The notes below the pieces were generated by a model. That model saw nothing but the letters and a program-made list of their open reading frames with translations, was not told where the DNA came from and searched no databases. This document shows positions 45,351 through 54,339 of a stretch of 64,000 bases of DNA, piece by piece. The translations under genes and the position numbers were made by a program. Position 1 is the stretch's first letter; every line of letters begins with the position of its first letter. The DNA is from DATKNA01 sp963755755 (lineage in GTDB: Bacteria > Actinomycetota > Actinomycetes > Actinomycetales > Kineosporiaceae): positions 248,001 through 312,000 of the forward strand of contig CAVWLJ010000014.1 of NCBI GenBank assembly GCA_963755755.1, given 5' to 3'.

Positions 45351-46148
45351 ATGACGCAGGCGCGCGGCGGTGGACCCGCCCTCCCCCTGTACTGGAGCGA
45401 GATCGCCCGGGCCGGCGCCGGATGGGGCCTCTTCCTGGCCGCTCTGCCGCTCAGCCCCGCGCTGCCGCGGGGCGACGGTCACCCGGTGCTCGTGCTGCCC
45501 GGGCTGCTCGCCGGCGACGGCTCCACCACCGCACTGCGCGGCGTGCTGCGCCGGCTGGGGTACGACGTGCACGGCTGGGAGCTCGGGCGCAACCTCGGGC
45601 CGACGGAGAAGGTCGTCCGCGGTATGGACCGCCGGCTGCAGGAGATCGCGCAGCGGGAGGGCCGCCGGGTCAGCGTCGTGGGCTGGAGCCTGGGCGGCAT
45701 CTTCGCCCGGACCCTCGCGCGCCGCTCCCCGCACCTGGTGCGCCAGGTCGTCACGCTCGGCAGCCCGTTCCGGCTCACGCGCTCGGAGCAGAGCCGCGCG
45801 AGCCGGGCGTTCCAGCGCTACTCGCACCTGCACGTCGATCGGATGTCGCTGCCCGTCGAGGGCGGCGCCGCCCCCCTGCCCGTGCCCGCGACGTCGATCT
45901 ACTCCCGCTACGACGGCATCGTCGCGTGGCGGGCCTGCCTCGATGCTCCTGGTGCCCGCGCCGAGAACGTCGAGGTCTACGGGAGCCACCTCGGTCTCGG
46001 CCACAACCCGGCGGTGATCTGGGCCGTGACGGACCGGCTGGCCCAGCGCGAGGGAACCTGGCGGCCGTTCTCCGCGCCCGGCGTGCTGGCGCCGTTCTTC
46101 CCCAGGCCCGGCGTGCCCGGCCCGAGCACCACGGTGACGGCCGCCTAA
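45351..46148 (+). CDS. Alpha/beta hydrolase
   Basis: Intact 265 residues. VLVLPGLLAGDGSTT is the oxyanion strand; the nucleophile elbow is GWSLGGIFA (Ser in GxSxG); SRYDGIVAW offers the acidic residue and SHLGLGHNPAV the His. It resembles small esterase/lipase-like (DUF-type) proteins; substrate unknown. Its stop lies directly against the stop of the convergent secreted-protein gene. Confidence 0.82.
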   Translation: MTQARGGGPALPLYWSEIARAGAGWGLFLAALPLSPALPRGDGHPVLVLPGLLAGDGSTTALRGVLRRLGYDVHGWELGRNLGPTEKVVRGMDRRLQEIAQREGRRVSVVGWSLGGIFARTLARRSPHLVRQVVTLGSPFRLTRSEQSRASRAFQRYSHLHVDRMSLPVEGGAAPLPVPATSIYSRYDGIVAWRACLDAPGARAENVEVYGSHLGLGHNPAVIWAVTDRLAQREGTWRPFSAPGVLAPFFPRPGVPGPSTTVTAA

Positions 46149-46955
46149 TCAGGCTCGCCCGGGCTGGTCACCGCCGACCCGGCGGCGGAGCACGAGCAAC
46201 CCCCCGGCGAGCACCACGGCGATCCCGCCGACCGCCAGCCACAGCGCGGCGCCGCCCGGCCCGTCGGTCGGCGCCCGCGGCGCCTGCTGCGACGTCGTCA
46301 CCGCCGGTACGGCGCGGGCCGAGGGCGCCGCGACCGTGGGCCGGACGCCGGGGTCCAGGCGGACCACCGCCACCGGCGCGACGGCGTCCAGGGTGGCGGC
46401 GTAGACGTCGGCGCCGACCTGCTGCGTGGGCAGCTGCTCCCAGGCGTGGCCGGTCCACCGGCAGATCACCACCGAACGGTCGGTGGCCTGATCGGCGCGG
46501 AGGTTCACGAGCACGCTGCGGCCGTGCGCGAGCGGCACGGGCCGGCCGCCGGCGGTCGCCGTCAGCGCGTAGAGGTTGCTCACGACCTGCCCGTCGTCCG
46601 GCGGGACGGCCGGGACCGGCCGGGGCGAGGCCTCGAGCCGGATCTGCGTGAGGCCCGAGGGCGCGGCGAACGCTCCCGCGGTCACCGCGAGCGCGATCTG
46701 GGGGCCCTGTTCGCCGCTCAGCCCCTGCCCCGCCGCGGTGGTGCCACCCTCCACCGGCAACGTCGCGACGGCCGGCGTCGCGGGCTGCGGGGTGCGGTCG
46801 GCGCCCGGTGGCGGCACGACCCAGCGGTACGGCTCGTCGGGGAAGCCCAGCCCGTCGTAGAGCGGAGGCGCGTGCGGCGGCCGGACGAGGACGACGGCCG
46901 CCAGGGCGAGTACCGCGAGCAGCAGCACGCGCACGGCCGGGCGACGCGCCGTCAC
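46149..46955 (-). CDS. Secreted or membrane-anchored protein of unknown function
   Basis: GTG 46955 overlaps the CPBP gene stop by four bases. 268 residues. An N-terminal signal/anchor (VRVLLLAVLALAAVVLV) precedes an extracellular domain with EPYRWVVPPPG and QIALAVTAGAF, AHGRSVLVNLRADQATDRSVVICRW. A C-terminal single helix (ALWLAVGGIAVVLAGGLLVL) and a basic RRRVGGDQ tail would anchor it. No family recognised. Confidence 0.7.
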   Translation of the reverse strand: MTARRPAVRVLLLAVLALAAVVLVRPPHAPPLYDGLGFPDEPYRWVVPPPGADRTPQPATPAVATLPVEGGTTAAGQGLSGEQGPQIALAVTAGAFAAPSGLTQIRLEASPRPVPAVPPDDGQVVSNLYALTATAGGRPVPLAHGRSVLVNLRADQATDRSVVICRWTGHAWEQLPTQQVGADVYAATLDAVAPVAVVRLDPGVRPTVAAPSARAVPAVTTSQQAPRAPTDGPGGAALWLAVGGIAVVLAGGLLVLRRRVGGDQPGRA

Positions 46956-47560
46956 CGCAGCCACCACCCGGCCAGGTCGGCGACGACGTGAGCGGCGGCC
47001 GGCGCACCCCAGCCGCCCGCGGCCATCCGCAGACCGCCGAGCAGGAGGCCGACGGCGAGGTCCAGGGGGAGCGCCGACCACCCGTAGAGCGGCACGTGGA
47101 GGAGGCCGAAGGCGGCGGTGGTGACGACGAGAGCCGCGGTCGTGCCCGCCGCCTCGCTGGCGACGTGCCACAGCGCGCCGCGCAGGAGCACCTCCTCCGC
47201 CACCGCCACCACGGTGACCACGCCCGCCCACATCGGCAGCTCCGCCGAGGGCAACGACGCTCCCGGGGTTCGGAGGTGCACGAGCAAGGGCACCAGGCAG
47301 AGCACCGACGCCCCCGCCAGGCCCATCGCGAGCTGGCGAGCTGTACGGCCGACGGCCGGCAGCACGCGCGGGACGGCCGCGAGCGCGAGCGCCACGAGGA
47401 CGACGGCGAAGACCAGACCCGCGGGGGCGCTGCGCGCACCGGCGGGACCCGCCAGCCCCACCCGCAGTGCGACCGCGCCGCCGAGGCCGGCGCCGACCGC
47501 CCAGACCCGCGGCGCGGGGGCGAGGATCGCCGGCCGGGTCGTTGCCGGTGGGGCGGTCAC
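46952..47560 (-). CDS. CPBP-family intramembrane protease homolog
   Basis: 202 residues from GTG 47560, overlapping the next gene. The CPBP/Abi signature is complete: AEEVLLRGALW (EExxxR), then FGLLHVPLYGW (His) and AAAHVVADLAGWW (His-x-x-x-Asp/Asn). Eight hydrophobic segments surround it. Members are CAAX-protease-like and serve in prenyl-protein processing, bacteriocin immunity or regulation; target unknown. Confidence 0.85.
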   Translation of the reverse strand: MTAPPATTRPAILAPAPRVWAVGAGLGGAVALRVGLAGPAGARSAPAGLVFAVVLVALALAAVPRVLPAVGRTARQLAMGLAGASVLCLVPLLVHLRTPGASLPSAELPMWAGVVTVVAVAEEVLLRGALWHVASEAAGTTAALVVTTAAFGLLHVPLYGWSALPLDLAVGLLLGGLRMAAGGWGAPAAAHVVADLAGWWLR

Positions 47561-48931
47561 GAGGGCTGTCCGCCGCCCGCCTGCTCGACCAGCGGCTGCG
47601 CGAGCAACCACAGGCTGAGCATGGTGTACCCGACCATGGCCACGAGCCACGGCCACTCCGAGCGCCGCGCCTCGCGGACCGCAGGGGTTCTGGTGGCGAG
47701 GTGCCGGTGCGCGAGGACGACGGCGACGACGTGTGCGAGCACGATGACGACGATCTGCACGTACCAGACCACCGACGTCGGCAGAACGCCGGTCGCGACC
47801 TCGTAGTCGTCGTTGAAGGGGTACGGCAGGTGCAGCGGCCAGCTCTCCGACCCCACCGGATTGCCCAGCAGCGGGAGCAGCAGCTGCCCGTTGATGAGGA
47901 CGTACTGCAGGTAGTGCGCCAGCAGGTAACCGTAGGCGATCGGCAGCAGCGAGGGCAGCAGGCCGGTGAGGGCGTGCACGAGCCCGATCCGGTGCCGGGC
48001 GACGCGGGCGGCCCCCACGGCGAAGCCCCCGAAGACGACCAGGGTCCCCACGGTCAGCGCGGCGAACGTCGCCGTCGCGAACGCCTGGTAGGACGCCGAC
48101 GACGGGGTCCAGCCCGCAGGCAGCCGCTGCATCAGGTGCCCCCACTGCGGGGTCGACAGCAGGCCGTCGAACGACACCGAGACGAGCAGGAGGAGCACCC
48201 CGACGACCCGCCCCGGGCTGGCCTCGAACGGCACCTCCAGACCGCCGGCGAAACCCCGGCGTCCGGGGGCCCGGAACCGGAACCAGCCCATCCGGCCCCA
48301 GGTCGCCAGGACGACGGTGAACATCTCCGCGCGGCTGTTCCAGGCGTCCGCACCGACGACGAGCCCGCCGACGGCGCACACCAGCCCGTAGACGACGAGA
48401 GCTGCCGCGGTCACCCGGGGGAGCGTGGCGACGCCGTTGACGACGAGCTCGCCGACCACGACCAGCGCGTACACCCCGGCCGCGATCCACCACGCCTGGC
48501 GCGCGGACCATGCCACGGGAGTGGCCCTGCCGAGCACGGCCCGGCGCAGCCGCGGAGAGTCCGCCGCCCGGGCCAGCGCGGCGAAGGGGTTCGCGGGACC
48601 GGTCCAGTCGCCGAGGGCGCCGACCGAGAGCGGCACCGCCACCCAGGCCACCAGCCAGAACATCGTCGGGAGGAGGTTCTCCGGCACCTCCTGGCTGCCC
48701 AGCAGCCCGGCGGCGACGAGCAGCGCGAGGACGCCGGTCGAGGCGAGCGAGGCCGCGATGCCGGCTCCGGGGCGGGACGACGACGTCCTCGTCGCCCCGG
48801 TCGGCGTCGTCGGCGACCTCGCGCCGGTAGACCAGGGCGAAGGACAGCAGGACGATGACGGCTCCCCCGAGCACGAACAGCGCCAGCGGCACGGGCGAGT
48901 CGTAGCGCTCGCCGAAGGCGTGTGCGATCAC
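47557..48931 (-). CDS. Multi-pass membrane protein, fenitrothion-hydrolase-like, frame broken once
   Basis: GTG 48931 reads VIAHAFGERYDSPVPLALF, then FVLGGAVIVLLSFALVYRREV. After ADDADRGDED the frame changes near 48780 to RPGAGIAASLASTGVLALLV. The rest (from VPENLLPTMFWLVAWVAVPLS) is open to 47557. Corrected length is about 457 residues with about eleven helices. AHAFGERYDSPVPL and the GDWTGPANPFAAL loop resemble proteins annotated as fenitrothion hydrolase in actinobacteria, though hydrolase activity is not evident from motifs. It heads a three-gene overlapping block. Confidence 0.65.
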
Positions 48932-49077
48932 GCTCTCGACGCTAAGCAGGCCGCCCCTCGCCCCGTGGTGCCGCGGGCCGACTGTCATCCGGACGAAGGA
49001 AACTTGTCATGCGGAGGGGTCAGCGCCTCGTCCGGCTCGCTCGCCCCTCGCGCGGACGCCGTCCCCGGCGGCGCCCG

Positions 49078-49677
49078 CTACCCGGCGTCGGTGACGACCT
49101 TGAAGGCGAAGTGCCGGGAGCCGCTGATCCGGGAGAGCGTGAACCACAGCCGCAGCAGGTCGTCGAGCTGGGCCTGGGCGCCGTCGCCGAGCCACACCGG
49201 CCGCAGGCCGACGGCGTCGATCAGCTGCTCCACGATCTGCCGGTCCGCCTCGGACGACGTGTAGAACATGTCGCCGACGACGTCCCCGTAGTGCGGGTCC
49301 TGCAGGTTCTCCACGCCGAGGCTGTTGAAGGCGCGGGCGTACCGGACGCCGGGCGCGGCGCTCACGATCACGTCGTGGCTGTTCGCGGGCCCGCCGCCAC
49401 CGATGTCGTTCGCGGCGTCCACGACGAGCTTGCCGCCCAGCGCCTGCGCGTTCTCGCGCACGACACCCGCGACGGCCCCACCTGGAACGGCGAGCACGAC
49501 GACCTCGGAGCCCGCCACCGCGTCCGCGACATCGGTGACGCCGGCACCGCTGTCCGCGGCCGCGGAGAGCGCCTGCTGCGGGTCCCGGGCGCCGAAGGTG
49601 ACGTCGTGACCGGCGGCGGCGAACGCGCGCCCGAGGGTTCCGCCGATCCGGCCGGTACCGAGGACCGCGATCTTCAT
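49078..49677 (-). CDS. NADPH-dependent F420 reductase family protein
   Basis: Intact 199 residues. KIAVLGTGRIGGTLGRAFAAAGHDV is the NAD(P)-binding loop; FGARDP suggests NADPH preference; VVVLAVPGGAV and ARAFNSLGVENLQDP are family blocks. True F420:NADPH oxidoreductases share these, but this protein is the short type often annotated only as NAD(P)-binding. Substrate not assigned. Confidence 0.82.
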   Translation of the reverse strand: MKIAVLGTGRIGGTLGRAFAAAGHDVTFGARDPQQALSAAADSGAGVTDVADAVAGSEVVVLAVPGGAVAGVVRENAQALGGKLVVDAANDIGGGGPANSHDVIVSAAPGVRYARAFNSLGVENLQDPHYGDVVGDMFYTSSEADRQIVEQLIDAVGLRPVWLGDGAQAQLDDLLRLWFTLSRISGSRHFAFKVVTDAG

Positions 49678-49844
49678 GCGAGCTCCTGAGCAGGGGAAAG
49701 GACGGGCGTGCGACGCCGCCGTGCACCTGTGTCGGGCGAGGAGAACGCTATACCGAGGTGTGAATCCCAGGGATCCTCACCCGGCCGCCCTCGCATCGTC
49801 GTCGACGCTCGCCGGCCCCGGGCCGGCGGGGCCACCATGGACGC

Positions 49845-50045
49845 GTGGACGACGACCCGCTGCCGGTGTTGCGCCGCTGGGAGGAGTCCGGCGGGACGTG
49901 GCGGGTCGTCGTGCGGACGCCCACCCGTCTGGTGCTGGAGCTGCTCAGCTGCGACGCGGGGGAGGTCATGAGCCGGATCGAGGCCGATCCCGCGGGGGAC
50001 GCCCTGCGCGCGCACGTCGGGGAGCGTTCCGCCGGCCCCGAGTGA
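49845..50045 (+). CDS. Small conserved actinobacterial protein
   Basis: GTG 49845, 66 residues: DDPLPVLRRWEESGGTWRVV, TPTRLVLELLSCDAGEVMSR. Proteins with this WExSGGTWRVV... ELLxCDxGE core are common in actinobacteria as hypothetical proteins; the function is unknown. It is short, without membrane segment, and probably soluble. Confidence 0.75.
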   Translation: MDDDPLPVLRRWEESGGTWRVVVRTPTRLVLELLSCDAGEVMSRIEADPAGDALRAHVGERSAGPE

Positions 50046-50061
50046 GCTGCCCCGGAACGGG

Positions 50062-50463
50062 TCAGCCCGGCAGGAAGCTCAGCCGCACGTGCCGGACCGG
50101 GTTGTCCCCGTTGCTGTCCACCAGCACCACGCTCTGCCAGGTGCCGAGTGCCGGCCGACCGCCGAGCACCGGCACCGCGAGCGACGGGGAGACGAAGGCG
50201 GGCAACACGTGATCGCGGCCGTGGCCCGTCGACCCGTGCCGGTGCCGGTAGACGTCGGCCCTCGGCAGGAGGCGGTCGACCGCGTCGGCCAGATCGGCCT
50301 CGCTGCCCGAGCCGGTCTCCATCACGGCGACGCCGGCGGTGGCGTGCGGCACGAAGACGTGAGCCAGGCCGTCTCCCCGGCCCGCGCAGAACCGCTCGAG
50401 CTCGGCGGTCAGGTCGGTGACGAGGGTGTTGCCGGTGCGAACCGTGATCTCGAGGCTGTCCAC
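50062..50463 (-). CDS. YjbQ/UPF0047 family protein
   Basis: GTG 50463, 133 residues. The family pattern is clear: VPHATAGVAVMETGSG, GRDHVLPAFVSPSLAVPV and GTWQSVVLVDSNGD. Members have weak thiamine-phosphate synthase activity (secondary enzyme) and are widely conserved. It is convergent with the 66-residue small protein (16-bp gap). Confidence 0.88.
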   Translation of the reverse strand: MDSLEITVRTGNTLVTDLTAELERFCAGRGDGLAHVFVPHATAGVAVMETGSGSEADLADAVDRLLPRADVYRHRHGSTGHGRDHVLPAFVSPSLAVPVLGGRPALGTWQSVVLVDSNGDNPVRHVRLSFLPG

Positions 50464-50513
50464 GACGCCCAGTCTGGGCTCAGATCGCCGCGCCGGGGGC
50501 CTGCCTTCTGCGT

Positions 50514-52604
50514 TCACGCGGTCGGCGTCAGCCCGCGTCGCTCGAGCAGGGGCTCGATCCGCGGCCCACGGCCGAGCACCGCCTCGTACGCCTGCATCGG
50601 CTCGACCGCCCCGCCGCGGGAGAGCAGCCGCTGCGCGAACCGGCCGCCGAGCTCCCGCCGCAGGCCGCCGTGGTCGCGGAACCACTCGACGGTGTCGGCG
50701 TCCAGCACCTCGCTCCAGACGTAGGAGTAGTAGCCGGCGCTGTACCCGCCCGCGAACACGTGCGAGAAGTACGAGCTGCGGTAGCGGGGCGGCACGAGGT
50801 GGAACGCCAGGCCGTGCCGCGCCAGCGCCGCCTCCTCGAACGCCTCGACGCCGTCGGCGTCCGGCGCCGTGCCCGGCGCGAGCCGGTGCCACTCCAGGTC
50901 GAGCAGGGCCGCCCCCAGGTACTCGGTGAGCGCGAAGCCCTGGCCGTAACTGCGGGCCGCCCGGATCCGCTCCGGGACGTCGGGAGCCAGCGGCTCGTGG
51001 GTCTCGTGGTGCTTGGCGTAGTTGCCGAGGACCTCCGGCCAGAGCGCCCACATCTCGTTGACCTGGGAGGGGAACTCGACGAAGTCGCGCGGGACGCTCG
51101 TGCCCGACAGCCGTGGGTAGCGGACGTCGGAGAGGATCCCGTGCAGCACGTGCCCGAACTCGTGGAACGCGGTGTCGACCTCGTCGAGCGTGAGCAGGGT
51201 GGGCTCGCCGTCCGGCGGCCGCGGCACGTTGAGGTTGACGACCGTGACGGCCTGCTGACCGAGCAGGTGTGACTGGTCGACGAAGGTGCTCATCCAGGCC
51301 CCGCCCCGCTTCGAGGGGCGGGCGTACCAGTCGGCCAGGAAGAGCCCGATGCCCTGGCCCTCGTCGTCGAAGACCTCGTAGACGGTGACGTCGGGGTGAT
51401 AGGCGGGCAGGTCGTGGCGGCGCTTGAAGCGCAGCCCGTAGAGCTCGTACGCGGCGTGGAAGACGCCGTGCTCGACGACGTCCTCGAGCCGGAACCACGG
51501 CCGCAGCGCGTCGGTGTCCACGTCGAACCGCTGCCGGCGCAGCCGTTCGGCGTAGAACGCCCAGTCCCAGGGCTGCAGCGGGCCCTCCTCGCCGTCGGCC
51601 TCGAGGAGCACCTGCAGCTCGCCCGCCTCGGCGTGCGCGTTCTCGACCGCGGGCCGGACGAGTGCCCCGAGCATGGAGGTCACGGCCTCGCTCGTGCCCG
51701 CCGTCTGGTCCGCCACCACGTACTCGGCGTGGTTCGCGAAGCCGAGCAGTGCGGCCCGCTCGGCGCGCAGCGCGGCCATCCGTACGAGCACCGCGCGGGT
51801 GTCGTTCGCGTCGCCACGCAGCCCCCGGACGACGGACGCCTCGTGCAGGCGCCTCCGGACGTCCCGGCGGATCAGCGACGTGAGCGCCGGCTGCACGGTC
51901 GGCAGCACCAGGGTGAGCAGCCAGCCGTCGAGGCCGCGGTCGGCGGCGGCCGCCCGGGCGGCGCTCACGGCGTCCGGGGGGAGCCCGTCGAGCTCCGCCT
52001 CGTCGGTGAGGTGGACGGCGAGGTCGTTCGTGTCGGCCAGCAGCTTCGTCTTGAACTCCGTCGACAGCGCGGAGAGCTCGGCGTTGATCTCGCGCAGGCG
52101 GCCTTGCGAGGCGTCGTCGAGCCCGGCGCCGGCCCGGACGAAGTCACGGTGGTACCGGTCGAGCAGGCGCTCCTGCTCGGCGTCCAGCCCGAGCTCCTCG
52201 CGGCGCGCGACGAGCGCCTCGATCCGGGCGAACAGGCGACGGTCGAGCAGGATGGCGTCGTGGTGCGCGGCCAGCTCCGGGGCGACCTCGGCCTCCACCG
52301 CCGCGAGCTCGTCGGTCACCGCGGAACTGGTCAGGTTGAAGAACGTGGCGGCGACGCGGGCCAGCAGCGCGCCGGAGCGTTCGAGCGCGTCGAGCGTGTT
52401 CTCGACGGACGGCTGCGCGGCCTGGGACGCGACCGCCTCGACCTCCTCCCGCTGTGCCGCCATGCCGGCGGTGAACGCGGGGCGGTAGTGCTCGACCCGG
52501 ACCCGGTCGAACGGCGGCAGGCCGTACGGGAGGTCCGAGGGCGCCCCGAAGGGGTCGTCCTCGGCAGGGGGGAGGGAGGTGTCCGGCGACGTCGAGGTGC
52601 CCAC
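50514..52604 (-). CDS. M3-family metallopeptidase (Dcp/OpdA-like)
   Basis: GTG 52604 starts GTSTSPDTSLPPAEDD; 696 residues, intact. The zinc site is HEFGH (481-485) with the downstream Glu in VEFPSQVNEMW; the oligopeptidase core follows (GYSAGYYSYVWSEVL). No signal peptide is visible, so it is cytoplasmic. It cleaves peptides in the cell. Upstream of the start, 16-165 bp away, lie the LacI-type operators of the divergent sugar importer. Confidence 0.92.
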   Translation of the reverse strand: MGTSTSPDTSLPPAEDDPFGAPSDLPYGLPPFDRVRVEHYRPAFTAGMAAQREEVEAVASQAAQPSVENTLDALERSGALLARVAATFFNLTSSAVTDELAAVEAEVAPELAAHHDAILLDRRLFARIEALVARREELGLDAEQERLLDRYHRDFVRAGAGLDDASQGRLREINAELSALSTEFKTKLLADTNDLAVHLTDEAELDGLPPDAVSAARAAAADRGLDGWLLTLVLPTVQPALTSLIRRDVRRRLHEASVVRGLRGDANDTRAVLVRMAALRAERAALLGFANHAEYVVADQTAGTSEAVTSMLGALVRPAVENAHAEAGELQVLLEADGEEGPLQPWDWAFYAERLRRQRFDVDTDALRPWFRLEDVVEHGVFHAAYELYGLRFKRRHDLPAYHPDVTVYEVFDDEGQGIGLFLADWYARPSKRGGAWMSTFVDQSHLLGQQAVTVVNLNVPRPPDGEPTLLTLDEVDTAFHEFGHVLHGILSDVRYPRLSGTSVPRDFVEFPSQVNEMWALWPEVLGNYAKHHETHEPLAPDVPERIRAARSYGQGFALTEYLGAALLDLEWHRLAPGTAPDADGVEAFEEAALARHGLAFHLVPPRYRSSYFSHVFAGGYSAGYYSYVWSEVLDADTVEWFRDHGGLRRELGGRFAQRLLSRGGAVEPMQAYEAVLGRGPRIEPLLERRGLTPTA

Positions 52605-52702
52605 GCCGAGAGCCTCCCACTTTTCCCTCGCCGGGGCCGGTCCGGCGAGGGGAAGCCGCCTGGACGGGAGCCGGGCTTCCCGCGGAAAGGGGAGGCCACG
52701 GG

Positions 52703-52720
52703 ACTGGGAGCGCTCCCAGT
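52703..52720. promoter_or_regulatory. CebR/CelR-type LacI-family operator
   Basis: ACTGGGAGCGCTCCCAGT is a perfect 18-bp palindrome. Its core TGGGAGCGCTCCCA (52705-52718) is identical to the operator of the cellulose/cellobiose repressors CelR (Thermobifida) and CebR (Streptomyces). It lies 160 bp upstream of the sugar-binding protein gene and 99 bp upstream of the divergent peptidase start. Confidence 0.85.
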
Positions 52721-52746
52721 GCCCGAAGGGGCGAGCTACGCCAAGG

Positions 52747-52765
52747 TTGCGCAATCGTTACGCGA
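52747..52765. promoter_or_regulatory. Second candidate LacI-type operator
   Basis: TTGCGCAATCGTTACGCGA: the 8-base arms (TTGCGCAA and the inverse of TTACGCGA) match at six positions around a central TCG. It lies 44 bp, about four helix turns, from the first operator, allowing looping or cooperative binding. A possible promoter follows (TTGCGC 52782-52787, 18 bases, TTACAT 52806-52811). Confidence 0.5.
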
Positions 52766-52879
52766 CTGAGCTCGATCGCTGTTGCGCCTGGTTGCCGTGA
52801 GGGGTTTACATCACGCCTGGACGGTCCGGTCGAAGGTCGGCCGAACCCTGACAGCCGTCCCTTCAAGGAGGCAGAGCCC

Positions 52880-54250
52880 ATGGGGGTTCGCAAGCACAAG
52901 TCGGCGACCGCGGTGGTCGGCCTCGCCGCCGTCGGTTTGCTCCTGGCTGCGTGTAGCAGCTCCAGCAGCTCGAGCTCGGCAGCCGGTGGCGGTGGCAGCT
53001 CCGACCCGGCCTGCGCGCCGTACAAGGCGTTCGGGGACATCAGCGGCAAGACGATCTCGGTCTACACGGGCATCGTCGCGCCCGAGGACACGGCGCAGAT
53101 CAACTCGTACAAGTTCTTCGAGAACTGCACCGGCGCCAAGGTCAACTACGAGGGCAACAAGGACTTCGAGGCGCAGGTCCTCGTCCGCGCCAAGGCCGGC
53201 AACCCGCCGGACATCGCGATCGTCCCGCAGCCCGGTCTGCTCAAGCAGCTCGTCGCCACGGGCAAGGCGGTGGCGCCGCCGGCGCAGGTCGGCACCAACG
53301 TCGACAAGTTCTGGACCAAGGACTGGAAGGCGTACGGCACGGTCGGCGGCAAGTTCTACGCCGCCCCGCTCGGTGCGAACATCAAGTCCCTGGTGTGGTA
53401 CTCGCCGCAGATGTTCAAGGACGCCGGTCTGGCGGTGCCGACGACGCTCGACGAGCTGAAGTCGCTGAGCGACAAGATCGCGAACAACGGCAAGGGCGTC
53501 AAGCCGTGGTGTGCGGGCATCGGGTCCGGTGAGGCGACCGGCTGGCCGGTCACCGACTGGATGGAGGACTTCATGCTCCGGCTCTCCGGGCCGACGGAGT
53601 ATGACAAGTGGGTCAACCACACCATCCCGTTCAACTCGGCGGAGCCCACCGCCGCGCTCGACGCGGCGGGGCAGTACCTGAAGAACCCGGCCTACGTGAA
53701 CGGTGGCCTGGGCGACGTCAAGAGCATCGCCTCGACGACGTTCCAGGACGGCGGCCAGCCGATCCTGCAGGGCCAGTGCTACATGCACCGCCAGGCGTCG
53801 TTCTACGCGGCCAACTGGCCGGAGGGCACCAAGGTCGCCCCGGACGGGGACGTCTTCGCCTTCTACCTGCCGGCCAAGGACCCGACGTCGAAGCCCGTCC
53901 TCGGCGCCGGCGAGTTCATCCTCGCGTTCAGCAACAAGCCCGAGGTCCAGGCGTTCCAGACCTACCTCTCCTCGGACACCTGGGCGAACGAGAAGGCCAA
54001 GGCCACCCCGGGCGGTGGCTGGGTCAGCGCCAACAAGGGCCTTCAGCGCAACCTGCTGACGAGCCCGATCGACCAGCTGTCGTACGACATCCTCCAGGAC
54101 CCGAAGGCGGTCTTCCGCTTCGACGGTTCGGACCAGATGCCGGCGGCCGTCGGGTCGAACGCGTTCTGGAAGCAGGCCACGGCCTGGATCACGGGCCAGA
54201 GCACGAAGGACACCGTCGACAAGATCGAAGCCGCCTGGCCGAAGTCCTGA
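52880..54250 (+). CDS. Sugar ABC transporter solute-binding lipoprotein (AglE-like)
   Basis: ATG 52880 behind AAGGAGG. 456 residues. The signal has lipobox LLLAAC, then a Ser-rich linker. The fold is that of the extracellular solute-binding protein 1 family: NNYEGNKDFEAQVLVRA-type pattern (KVNYEGNKDFEAQVLVRAKA spans 93-112), GNPPDIAIVPQPGLL, SLVWYSPQMFKDAGL and SGEATGWPVTDWMEDFMLR. This resembles alpha-glucoside-type AglE. It binds a sugar outside and gives it to the two permeases that follow. No ATPase gene is present; actinobacteria use a shared MsiK-type ATPase for such importers. Confidence 0.9.
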   Translation: MGVRKHKSATAVVGLAAVGLLLAACSSSSSSSSAAGGGGSSDPACAPYKAFGDISGKTISVYTGIVAPEDTAQINSYKFFENCTGAKVNYEGNKDFEAQVLVRAKAGNPPDIAIVPQPGLLKQLVATGKAVAPPAQVGTNVDKFWTKDWKAYGTVGGKFYAAPLGANIKSLVWYSPQMFKDAGLAVPTTLDELKSLSDKIANNGKGVKPWCAGIGSGEATGWPVTDWMEDFMLRLSGPTEYDKWVNHTIPFNSAEPTAALDAAGQYLKNPAYVNGGLGDVKSIASTTFQDGGQPILQGQCYMHRQASFYAANWPEGTKVAPDGDVFAFYLPAKDPTSKPVLGAGEFILAFSNKPEVQAFQTYLSSDTWANEKAKATPGGGWVSANKGLQRNLLTSPIDQLSYDILQDPKAVFRFDGSDQMPAAVGSNAFWKQATAWITGQSTKDTVDKIEAAWPKS

Positions 54251-54261
54251 CGACGTGGTAG

Positions 54262-54304
54262 GCCGGTGGGCGCATCCCGACGCGATCGGGGTGCACCCAC
54301 CGGC
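54262..54304 (+). terminator. Intra-operon hairpin between binding protein and permease genes
   Basis: GCCGGTGGG (54262-54270) pairs with CCCACCGGC (54296-54304); inside, after one mismatch, nine further pairs close a CGCGA loop (54281-54285). The long stem stands between the binding-protein stop (54250) and the permease start (54340). Such hairpins lower permease expression relative to the binding protein by partial termination or by stabilising the upstream mRNA. Confidence 0.7.
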
Positions 54305-54339
54305 TCGTCGTCTCTCCAGGGAGAAGGGATGGTCGCCGC

